Assembly (NCBI GenBank): GCA_023429825.1
Contig: JAEZDC010000101.1
Coordinates: forward strand, 1 to 22,837
Source of the DNA: Bacteroidota bacterium
GTDB lineage: Bacteria > Bacteroidota > Bacteroidia > Chitinophagales > Chitinophagaceae
DNA: 22,837 nt
Direction: 5' to 3'
The notes under the pieces were generated by a model. It did not search any database. It worked only from the letters and a program-made list of their open reading frames with translations, and was not told the DNA's origin. The position numbers and the translations under genes are program-made. This document shows, piece by piece, positions 1 to 6,686 of this stretch. How positions within the stretch are numbered: the stretch's first letter is position 1; every line of letters begins with the position of its first letter.

Positions 1-874
1 TATTTGATCTCAATTCTTCGAACAGGGGCCTTAGTCTGAGTAAAGGAGATAAATAATTCCAATCTTCTCTTGAAACTACAGTCTCTAAAGCCTTGTCTTG
101 GCTTGCGACAGGACAGCCCATACATCCGGTTCTTGCATTTATTTCTTCTGCTTCATCACCGCCGTACGCTTGAGCCACCATCTTTGTACTCCAGCATCCA
201 TATTCCTCCCGTGGAGCCCAATTGTTTAACCATTCCCATATATGACATACTCGCCAATGAATAAGTGGTGCTAGCGTATCACATATAGCAGCTGGCATAG
301 TTTGTTGATAATATCCCTGACCGCATTCAGCACCATCTTTCGAACAGCTTGCGAAAATTCGCTGATCTCTTGCAGCTGATTCTCCCACACGCACTCCAGT
401 TATCATCAGAATTTTTTCTCCTTTCTCTGCATGCAGAAGTCTCAATTCGTCTTCCATAGGTGTTATCTTAATTGCACCCGTACACCACCTAAATCCTGCA
501 CCTGATGGTGGAATTCCTCTTCCGAACATTAAAACAAAGAATCGCTTATCCATTTTCGCCATCACTACTCTTACCTCAATGCCTAACTCTTTTAAATCAT
601 CCATTATCTCATAAGCTGAGACCATTAGTGGCGTTAATTCTAATCTGGTATCAGCAAATAATACAGTTATCGATTTTGGCTTTTGGACTTTCCCAGATTG
701 TATGAGCCATATCACAAGAGTTAGAGTAGCTGTACTGTCTTTTCCTCCACTCCATGCTATTGCCCAGTGATTATATAAAGGGCCATAAGCATTTAAAGAC
801 TGTATAGTCAATTCAATGCTATGGTTCATCTGTAATCTCGTGCCTCCAAATATGTTTAGTTGTTGTGCTTTCAT
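1..874 (-). CDS. PAPS reductase / DndC-like PP-loop protein (3' end beyond window)
   Basis: I translated this frame by hand. It is open from the ATG at 872-874 to the window edge (291 codons), so the C-terminus is missing. Residues 42-48 read SGGKDST, the PP-loop of the PAPS reductase / ATP pyrophosphatase superfamily. A RWCTG...K stretch with Cys131, further cysteines at 177, 184 and 227, and a CMGC pair (Cys251, Cys254) look like ligands of an iron-sulfur cluster, as in DndC-type members rather than classical assimilatory PAPS reductases. The start overlaps the stop of the upstream DnaC-like gene by 4 bases (ATGA), so it belongs to the same leftward operon. Phage copies of this family are common but their substrate is mostly unknown. 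A sulfur-transfer or nucleotide-activation role in DNA modification is inference. The superfamily call is firm; the exact function is not. Confidence 0.85.
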   Translation of the reverse strand, partial: MKAQQLNIFGGTRLQMNHSIELTIQSLNAYGPLYNHWAIAWSGGKDSTATLTLVIWLIQSGKVQKPKSITVLFADTRLELTPLMVSAYEIMDDLKELGIEVRVVMAKMDKRFFVLMFGRGIPPSGAGFRWCTGAIKITPMEDELRLLHAEKGEKILMITGVRVGESAARDQRIFASCSKDGAECGQGYYQQTMPAAICDTLAPLIHWRVCHIWEWLNNWAPREEYGCWSTKMVAQAYGGDEAEEINARTGCMGCPVASQDKALETVVSREDWNYLSPLLRLRPLFEELRSN

Positions 875-1773
875 TTTCTTCTAGAATTACCAGGTACAGG
901 AATTAAGTTGAACATCTCTTCTAATCTGCTGGCCGTATTACTGCCATACTTCTGCTCGTATTCGCTCCATTTATAATTCATGCTGATGTGAAATTTCCAG
1001 AACATGTTATCATCTCGATGATCATCATAGATCGAGTTGATAATGGTAGATGATATCTGCATGCGATTTCCCATAAACATCACCTCTCTTTCATCCCCGA
1101 AATCATCATAGTGAATCCCAAGCTGCGATTGATAGAAATTGACAGCCCCAGTAGGACAATCCAACAACCACAGATATGGATCTATTTTATCAAGGCCTGC
1201 TTTTTCATAATCTCTGGCCATGCCTTTAGTGCTGACCTTGATATAACAGCTGCGTTTGTTATACATGAAACAATCCAATAGTGTTGTCTTACCATTACCA
1301 CGAACCGGGGAAAGAAGACATATCCCTTTATTCAAAGAATAAGGCCTTCCGAAATACTCCTCTTCTTCAAAACTTTTATCGTTACTGAAGTACTTAGCTA
1401 GTAAATCAAACACCTCCTTGTTATCAGCATCCAAAACGAATTCAAATCCTCTTTGCTGACCGATCGCCTGGCCAGTCTGCAGTGCATGCTGACGACATTC
1501 AGCATAGCTCCACATTTCTCTAGCTTTTTCAATCCGGATCCTGCGCTCATTATCTTTTTGCTCTTGTTGCAGCTTAACAGCTTTTTTTCTGAAGGCTTCC
1601 AACAATGCAGCAGCCTCCTCCTCATCCGTTAAAGGAATATCCCGGAACTCCCGACGAACATTTTCAACCGTCAACGGTATTTGATCACCTTCCCCAGTTT
1701 TCGCTGGTGTTAACAACTGCTGGTTGAATAGCTGGCTGATTGAGATTGTTTTTCCTATTCTTTCCGTGTCCAT
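871..1773 (-). CDS. DnaC-like replicative helicase loader (AAA+ ATPase)
   Basis: A 300-aa AAA+ ATPase of the DnaC/IstB kind. Walker A is SPVRGNGKTT at residues 155-164. Walker B is within LGIHYDDFGDE at 218-228. A sensor-1-like FHISMN lies at 261-266. The C-terminal stretch at 281-299 (ASRLEEMF to GNSRR) has the arginine-rich end typical of DnaC proteins. The first 100 residues are charged and helical and probably contact the replicative helicase or the partner protein. Its role would be loading host or phage DnaB-type helicase at the phage origin. It follows the DUF4373 replication gene, the usual pairing in Bacteroidota prophages. Its ATG lies 89 bases inside that gene; no other Met occurs before residue 87, so either the long overlap is real or a non-ATG start is used. 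Confidence 0.85.
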   Translation of the reverse strand: MDTERIGKTISISQLFNQQLLTPAKTGEGDQIPLTVENVRREFRDIPLTDEEEAAALLEAFRKKAVKLQQEQKDNERRIRIEKAREMWSYAECRQHALQTGQAIGQQRGFEFVLDADNKEVFDLLAKYFSNDKSFEEEEYFGRPYSLNKGICLLSPVRGNGKTTLLDCFMYNKRSCYIKVSTKGMARDYEKAGLDKIDPYLWLLDCPTGAVNFYQSQLGIHYDDFGDEREVMFMGNRMQISSTIINSIYDDHRDDNMFWKFHISMNYKWSEYEQKYGSNTASRLEEMFNLIPVPGNSRRK

Positions 1774-2632
1774 TGGTTTTAGCTATCTGATTTAAAATGA
1801 TTTTGTCAAAGAATTTTTCAAGGTTAGATAACAGGAAGTTTTTACTCATCCACTCATCATCGAAGGCTGCTTGCAGAAATGCGGTAAAGCGAAGAATAGC
1901 TTCGGGCTCTGTCCATTCCACCTTAGAGCCGGTTGCTCGTTTTTCGAGAATACACAGGATCTTCTTTAAATTTTTAGGATCAGCTCCCTTGAAAGATGGC
2001 TTATCTCCAAATTGATCTTGATTGAACCGGAACCAGATATCAACCAAAGCCTCCCAGTGTGGTGTAGTTTCTTCCTTTTTTCCAGTACCCACCCTTGGCT
2101 GAGGCGGAGCCGAAGCAGAAGTATTTAATTCATTCCCATTTACTTCAATTCCTTTTTGTGTTATTTCTGCTGCTGGCGTTCCATTTCCTGTAACATCTTT
2201 GGCTATTTCTTCAGAAGAAATGACCTTATCTTCTGAAGTTATTAGCCAAAATTTTTCTTCGTACTCAACCTTCCTTCGCAATCCGATCATAACATTCTGC
2301 CACCTTTCCTGAATCCCTTTCGAGGTAACGATCTTGTACTTTTCAAACATTTCCTTGCTGAATAGGTCATGCTTTATGCAACATTTGAATATCTCGCTCA
2401 CTAGCGCACCGGTGAAATTGTTACCGACACGTTTTGCAATTGTGAACTCAAACTTGTCTGGCCACTCCATGTAATAGCCTTTATCGCTATAAACCATAGC
2501 CAGCAATCGCACGGCTAAGTACCCGCCTTTGATACTGAACTCTTCTTCAATCGATATGATCTTATGATCATCGAAGAATCCAACTTCTAAAGGAAAGTAT
2601 CGGAGGTTGCATATAGTCTTTCTTCCTGCCAT
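1685..2632 (-). CDS. Phage replication protein with DUF4373 (Lin1244/Lin1753-like) N-terminal domain
   Basis: A 315-aa protein. Residues 7-75 (YFPLEVGFFDDHKI, then GGYLAVRLLAMVYSDKGYYM) match the DUF4373 / Lin1244-Lin1753 N-terminal domain, a winged-helix-like domain found at the start of phage replication initiators in Firmicutes and Bacteroidota. The middle (about 150-200) is low-complexity and rich in Thr, Ala, Pro and Glu, and looks like a linker. The C-terminal third has a helical domain containing WIFRF-like and FLLSNLEKFFDKI segments, similar to the region that precedes the helicase-loader contact in such proteins. Its position directly before the DnaC-like loader supports a role in origin recognition or primosome assembly. 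The origin may lie inside or near this gene, but I saw no clear iterons. Confidence 0.8.
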   Translation of the reverse strand: MAGRKTICNLRYFPLEVGFFDDHKIISIEEEFSIKGGYLAVRLLAMVYSDKGYYMEWPDKFEFTIAKRVGNNFTGALVSEIFKCCIKHDLFSKEMFEKYKIVTSKGIQERWQNVMIGLRRKVEYEEKFWLITSEDKVISSEEIAKDVTGNGTPAAEITQKGIEVNGNELNTSASAPPQPRVGTGKKEETTPHWEALVDIWFRFNQDQFGDKPSFKGADPKNLKKILCILEKRATGSKVEWTEPEAILRFTAFLQAAFDDEWMSKNFLLSNLEKFFDKIILNQIAKTNGHGKNRKNNLNQPAIQPAVVNTSENWGR

Positions 2633-2646
2633 GGGGTAATTCTCAT

Positions 2647-2985
2647 CTATTCTTTAATAATATTTATACTTTCTCCATTGAGCACTCCATCGATAAGCGC
2701 TTCAATTGTTTCTCTTTGCTGTGGCGGGACTAGTGCGATCTTTTCTGCGATCGCAGGTACCGTAAATACATCCCCCTCGATCTCTGCTTTCAATCCTGCC
2801 CTTACACCTTCCGGAAGTGCAGGATGTGTTTTTAGATCGTTGAGAATCCATTGCAGGCGTGATCGATATCCATCAAATAACTTTGCTCCTTTGGTACCAG
2901 GGTGTTGATTGATGAACGAATCACAATGATCCATCGCCATTCTAATGTGTTGAACCGTGCTTACTATGTCGCTACCGCCTTTCAT
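2647..2985 (-). CDS. Hypothetical phage protein, 112 aa
   Basis: I do not recognise this family. The product is soluble and mostly helical by eye (MKGGSDIVSTVQHIRMAMD start, then QRETIEALIDGVLNGE near the end), with no signal peptide, membrane segment or cysteine cluster. It starts 14 bases inside the end of the HTH_39-like gene upstream and ends 15 bases before the DUF4373 gene, so it is clearly part of the replication operon. A role near replication initiation is suggested only by position. Confidence 0.65.
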   Translation of the reverse strand: MKGGSDIVSTVQHIRMAMDHCDSFINQHPGTKGAKLFDGYRSRLQWILNDLKTHPALPEGVRAGLKAEIEGDVFTVPAIAEKIALVPPQQRETIEALIDGVLNGESINIIKE

Positions 2986-3274
2986 CTGTCTCTTCTTTAA
3001 ATGGATACATTGAATATTCTGTTACATCAGTAGGATTTCCATCGATGTCATTCACCTTAATCCTGCGCTTGTGTATTACAATACCGATCCTGTTTGTCAG
3101 ATCAGATATCCGGCTATTTAGATATCCAATTTTTAGCTTCCGCCTGGCTTCATGGAAACAATGGATTGTATTTCCTTCCACCTGCAGATAATCATACAGC
3201 GCCCGGTTTTGCCCGGAAAGCTTCTCCACGTTAATTGGAGACACCGTTCTAAAATCAAATTGTGCCTGTACCAT
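2972..3274 (-). CDS. Small winged-helix DNA-binding protein (HTH_39-like)
   Basis: A 100-aa protein. Residues 18-75 (from LSGQNRALYDYL through EARRKLKIGYLNSRISDL to an I-V-I-H-K-R wing) fit the phage HTH_39-type winged helix: a first helix, a turn, a recognition helix GYLNSRISDL, then a basic beta-wing. Proteins of this kind are common next to phage replication genes and are thought to bind DNA as small regulators or replication accessories. It overlaps the DUF4031 gene upstream by 20 bases and the 112-aa gene downstream by 14. The fold is fairly well supported; the target is not known. Confidence 0.7.
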   Translation of the reverse strand: MVQAQFDFRTVSPINVEKLSGQNRALYDYLQVEGNTIHCFHEARRKLKIGYLNSRISDLTNRIGIVIHKRRIKVNDIDGNPTDVTEYSMYPFKEETDERR

Positions 3275-3548
3275 TGCTTTCTGACTTTCTTTGATCTTTA
3301 TGTTTTATTAAACGCTCTACAATTTGCTTTCGGCTAATCTCAACAGCTCCATTTTTAATCGCCAGCTTTCTTTTTGATTCTACCAAATCATAATGCGGCA
3401 TGTCAACCTTACCTGATTGAAACCAAGATCTCTTCATTCCAATTTTATCCGCCATTTGGTGAAGCTCCTCCAATGTGTCTGCGATCATATGGCAACTGGG
3501 GCCCAACTTCCAACCATAATTAATTAAGGCGTCGACATACACTGGCAT
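3255..3548 (-). CDS. DUF4031-like protein
   Basis: A 97-aa protein beginning MPVYVDALINYGWKLG, the hallmark N-terminus of DUF4031, followed by a CHMIAD segment and the conserved LHQMADKIGMKRSWFQ ... MPHYDL core at about residues 30-55. The family is widespread in phages of actinobacteria and Bacteroidota and often sits beside replication and nucleotide-modification genes. Its biochemical function is not established. The C-terminal 35 residues are basic and probably disordered. It lies 6 bases after the zinc-ribbon gene and overlaps the HTH gene. Confidence 0.8.
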   Translation of the reverse strand: MPVYVDALINYGWKLGPSCHMIADTLEELHQMADKIGMKRSWFQSGKVDMPHYDLVESKRKLAIKNGAVEISRKQIVERLIKHKDQRKSESNGTGTI

Positions 3549-3554
3549 AGATTT

Positions 3555-3785
3555 TTATTTTACTAGTACAGGAAACTCACTGTACTGGTTTTTAAATTCA
3601 GTTTGCTCTTTCAATTTGTAGTGCTGATCTCTGCATTTCCAACACACATGCTGACCGGTATCTTTATCCAGAAACCCATTCCATAGGTTCCCGTTTATCC
3701 CCCTTTGCGGATCCTGATGACAGATATCGCAGAGAATGCCCGTCTCGAACAATGTGGGTTGATCACCACTTATAATCGTCCTCAT
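3555..3785 (-). CDS. Small zinc-ribbon protein, 76 aa
   Basis: It carries two CxxC knuckles, Cys19/Cys22 (CDIC) and Cys48/Cys51 (CWKC), spaced as in a treble-clef or zinc-ribbon fold that would bind one zinc. The flanks hold a short charged tail and no other domain. It overlaps the end of the preceding acidic gene by 23 bases. Such single-ribbon proteins are frequent in phage early regions and usually act as small nucleic-acid or protein adaptors, but no specific partner can be named. Confidence 0.65.
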   Translation of the reverse strand: MRTIISGDQPTLFETGILCDICHQDPQRGINGNLWNGFLDKDTGQHVCWKCRDQHYKLKEQTEFKNQYSEFPVLVK

Positions 3786-4134
3786 CTAATTCATCGTTTG
3801 AATCCTCATGTTGATCCGCTGAGCTCTGCCCTACTGTCGATGCTAACTGCAGTTGAGTATTCTTTTTCAGCATTTCTTTTATATCCCATGATTGAATGGG
3901 CTTTACGTTTAACTGCTCTGCATAGAACTTGGCCGTATCCTCGTCAATAGAATTGAGAGCGTATATCGCTGCTGAACCAAAGAACCGTGTGAAGCCAGGT
4001 TGTTGAGTTGTTTCGGGTACATCCACCCTTAGCATATTAGTACCAGCGATATTCTGTTCTGTACATCTTCCGGCAATTTTGGTATGGCCAAATAGCTCAA
4101 CTAGGCACCAGATATCAAAATTTTCTGTTTTCAT
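3763..4134 (-). CDS. Conserved phage protein of unknown function with acidic tail, 123 aa
   Basis: The first 85 residues form a compact domain (FDIWCLVELFGHTKIAGRCTE, then NMLRVDVPET, FTRFFGSAAIYALNSIDE). I associate this pattern with small hypothetical proteins found repeatedly in Bacteroidota phages and mobile elements, but I know of no assigned function. The last 25 residues are strongly acidic (DEDSNDELDEDDY), which may mimic DNA or mediate a protein contact. It lies 4 bases after the 73-aa gene upstream and overlaps the zinc-ribbon gene. Confidence 0.7.
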   Translation of the reverse strand: MKTENFDIWCLVELFGHTKIAGRCTEQNIAGTNMLRVDVPETTQQPGFTRFFGSAAIYALNSIDEDTAKFYAEQLNVKPIQSWDIKEMLKKNTQLQLASTVGQSSADQHEDSNDELDEDDYKW

Positions 4135-4138
4135 ATTC

Positions 4139-4360
4139 TTAGTGATTTTTATTATTTATGGAATTACGTTGTACATTCTCTTTTACCTTTTTCATCCAAA
4201 TGTTGCAGTATGGAGCGTCATTGGAAAATGAGAAATAGATATCTGGCTTCTCCGCTTTTGCATTACGTGATAGTCGCAAGAGTTGAGCGACCTCCGCAGG
4301 TGTTTCGGGGTGTATGGTGAAATTTGCACCAAACTTGTTTTCATCAAATTCAATTCTCAT
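4139..4360 (-). CDS. Hypothetical protein, 73 aa
   Basis: A small soluble protein (starts MRIEFDENKFGANFTIHPE) with no recognised domain. The pattern of alternating hydrophobic residues in the first half suggests beta strands, and the tail is basic and Asn-rich. It is held in the operon by spacings of 10 bases upstream and 4 bases downstream. Function unknown. Confidence 0.55.
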   Translation of the reverse strand: MRIEFDENKFGANFTIHPETPAEVAQLLRLSRNAKAEKPDIYFSFSNDAPYCNIWMKKVKENVQRNSINNKNH

Positions 4361-4370
4361 AACAGAATTT

Positions 4371-4700
4371 TTATAGTTTACTCAATTGAGCGATTAGGAA
4401 ATTTTTAGCGAATTGATCAGCCATCATTTTGCCATGAGGGTTTACAATTTGAAGGCTTGCTTTTTCTTTTCCAGAAAGAATTGCGTCAGCACTTTTATAT
4501 TCCACCCCAACAAGAAAGAAGTTCCTGCCGATGTCAAACTTGAATCGCTTCAGATTGAAGTAAACATCACATAACTGTTCAATCACTTCCGGGTCGAAAT
4601 CGTTACTTATAAACCACTCGTACAACTTTGGAGAATTAAGTTTGTACCATTCGCGTGCTTCCCTGTATTGTTCTGGTGTGAAATTTTTAACCTCTGCCAT
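4371..4700 (-). CDS. Hypothetical protein following the SNF2 helicase, 109 aa
   Basis: The start codon shares a base with the stop of the SNF2 helicase gene (TAATG at 4699-4703 on the minus strand), implying translational coupling. The sequence is helical (FTPEQYREAREWYKLNSPKLYEW), with a central aromatic-rich segment around residues 45-70. I recognise no family. Coupling to the helicase makes it a candidate accessory subunit, which is inference only. Confidence 0.6.
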   Translation of the reverse strand: MAEVKNFTPEQYREAREWYKLNSPKLYEWFISNDFDPEVIEQLCDVYFNLKRFKFDIGRNFFLVGVEYKSADAILSGKEKASLQIVNPHGKMMADQFAKNFLIAQLSKL

Positions 4701-6409
4701 TATTTAGTTTTTTTGAATAGTGATAATGTTTTGTCGATCATCTCCATGCTATCCATGTCATCTGTTGCACCGGTGATCGTATTTCCTATTGTCATCTTTG
4801 TACTAATGATCTCCCACATTCTTTCATCAACGGTATTCTCACCCAAGAAGTAAGTACACATTACGTTGTTGGTTTGCCCGATCCTGTGAGCTCTATCTTC
4901 ACACTGAACACAATCAGCATACGTCCACGGATATTCTATAAATGCAACACGTGAAGAAGCTGTAAGTGTAATACCGACGCCAGCTGCTTTATGATTACAA
5001 ATGATCAATTGACATTTGGGGTCCTTCTGGAACGCATCGATGTGGCGCTGTCTTGAATTCATGTCATCACGACCAGTGACAGTTACTGCATTAGGCCATA
5101 TACGTAAGCATTCATCAACGATATCATGCAGATGGCAGAATAGGATTAACTTCTCCCCAGCTTCCAGCACTTCAGTCACAAACTCTTTTACCTCGTTCAT
5201 CTTACCTCTTGCAGATATCTGTTTCAATTGCATCATCTGCGTCATCAATTGACCTCTCAACCTTCTTGCAATTGCTTCATCATCTAGCGCGCCGGACTCA
5301 CGTAAGTACTGCTCGAAATCTGCCATGCACTTATTATACTCTGACCTGGTTGTGATATCGCATAATATCGTCTGCCTCATTTTTTCCGGTAAATCCTTAG
5401 CTACATCTTTCTTTTCCCTGCGGAAAAAACAGTTTAACTGAAGTTTGTAGTTGAGCTCCTTTAAATTGTTAGCTCCGGTACCGCCATCACAATAGCGCTT
5501 TATAAAACCATCCTTTCCACCAAACTCATTCAACCTGCCAAGGATCGCTAACTGCGGGAATAGATCAATCGGTTTATTAACTACCGGTGTACCAGAAAGC
5601 AGTAACCTGTATTGCAGCCCGATGAATATTTTTAAAATGAACTTGCTCTGATTGGTAGTTGAATCCTTGCATCTGTGGCTTTCATCAAGGATGCCACCTT
5701 TGAACATATTCATGAAGGACTTAAGAACTACATCGGTTGATTTGAAAGGCTTTTTCCTTCCTGTTTTAGTTTTCTCATTAGGATAGTAATCGATGCAGAA
5801 AGTGTTCAAGCTTTCATAATTCACTATCACCACATCAACCATTCCGTGAGTAACATAACTGAACCAATTCTTTTTCTTTTGAGCAGGAAGGCTGCTATCA
5901 AGGACCATAGCTCTTTTATTGGAGAACTTATGCCACTCCCGCTGCCAGTTTAATTTGGTAGAGGATGGGCAAATAACAATACAGGGGAATGCATTCAATC
6001 CTACCATTGCACCGATAGACTGCAATGTTTTGCCAAGGCCCTGTTCATCACCAATAAGGCACTTTTCAAACTTCATAGCCTGAGCAATGCCTTGACGTTG
6101 GTAAGGCCTCAACTGAACATCCGGTTTCAGATCAACGTCAATCTCAAGTTCTGCAATTGGAGGTAATTCACCGATCTCTTCTGGCTTTAAATCTTCAGGT
6201 ACTACAATCTCTGCTCTATGAGTATGCTGCCAATTAAGTACAACCTCACGTTGGGTACCCGATACCCACCAATACTTTCTTTCGCCGTTAATATATTTCC
6301 GTTCTGTTTGTGGTAATGATTTTACTGCCTCAAGATTTCTCTTATGGAAGTGATCATAGTCCCATTGAACATGAAACTCTTTCCCGTAATCAATTACTCG
6401 TAAAGGCAT
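4700..6409 (-). CDS. SNF2-family DNA translocase/helicase (SMARCAL1/HARP-like)
   Basis: A 569-aa superfamily 2 ATPase. An N-terminal 70-residue domain (KYWWVSGTQREVV) resembles the HARP module that precedes the motor in SMARCAL1-type annealing helicases. The motor shows Walker A GDEQGLGKT (120-128), motif II DESH (242-245), motif III SGTP (272-275), and a C-terminal RecA lobe ending in motif VI with QCEDRAHRIGQT (502-513). This family translocates on double-stranded DNA, rewinds bubbles or regresses forks, and appears in many phage genomes and in several restriction or defence systems. It overlaps the next gene by one base and follows the small 91-aa gene by one base. A role in replication-fork handling or in the neighbouring modification block is inferred. 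Confidence 0.92.
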   Translation of the reverse strand: MPLRVIDYGKEFHVQWDYDHFHKRNLEAVKSLPQTERKYINGERKYWWVSGTQREVVLNWQHTHRAEIVVPEDLKPEEIGELPPIAELEIDVDLKPDVQLRPYQRQGIAQAMKFEKCLIGDEQGLGKTLQSIGAMVGLNAFPCIVICPSSTKLNWQREWHKFSNKRAMVLDSSLPAQKKKNWFSYVTHGMVDVVIVNYESLNTFCIDYYPNEKTKTGRKKPFKSTDVVLKSFMNMFKGGILDESHRCKDSTTNQSKFILKIFIGLQYRLLLSGTPVVNKPIDLFPQLAILGRLNEFGGKDGFIKRYCDGGTGANNLKELNYKLQLNCFFRREKKDVAKDLPEKMRQTILCDITTRSEYNKCMADFEQYLRESGALDDEAIARRLRGQLMTQMMQLKQISARGKMNEVKEFVTEVLEAGEKLILFCHLHDIVDECLRIWPNAVTVTGRDDMNSRQRHIDAFQKDPKCQLIICNHKAAGVGITLTASSRVAFIEYPWTYADCVQCEDRAHRIGQTNNVMCTYFLGENTVDERMWEIISTKMTIGNTITGATDDMDSMEMIDKTLSLFKKTK

Positions 6410-6410
6410 C

Positions 6411-6686
6411 TTAATTCATTTTATTTTCCTTGGCAGCATGCATTCTATCCATATGAGCCAATCCTTTGTTATAACCTGAGCTATGTATTAATCGCACCAC
6501 ATTCTCCAGTTCAGTATTGAAGTCACCTGGCTGTCCACTAATCACCCGAACAGCTTGCTTCTTTATCAGTGAGTGCAACGATGCAGTGAACTTTGATAGA
6601 TCATCATCCTTTTGCTGAACAAGAGGAAGCGGGAATGATTCCCTTTGTACTTCTATTACACCTGAGGATTTCGGCTTCTTTTTCAT
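6411..6686 (-). CDS. Hypothetical protein between two helicase genes, 91 aa
   Basis: A basic N-terminus (MKKKPKSSG) is followed by a helical body (KFTASLHSLIKKQAVRVI) and a GYNKGLAHMDRM segment. No domain is recognised. It overlaps the 903-aa helicase-methyltransferase gene by 4 bases (ATGA) and ends one base before the SNF2 gene, so all three are co-translated. This makes it a candidate connector of the two large enzymes, without direct evidence. Confidence 0.6.
   Translation of the reverse strand: MKKKPKSSGVIEVQRESFPLPLVQQKDDDLSKFTASLHSLIKKQAVRVISGQPGDFNTELENVVRLIHSSGYNKGLAHMDRMHAAKENKMN

Noticed and set aside
505..705. Forward-strand gene of 66 codons near the left edge
   Set aside because: It lies antisense to the clear PP-loop protein frame and has no motif or start signal.
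1685..2632. Replication origin with iterons inside the DUF4373 gene
   Set aside because: I found no repeated motif array or AT-rich block in the gene that would support it.
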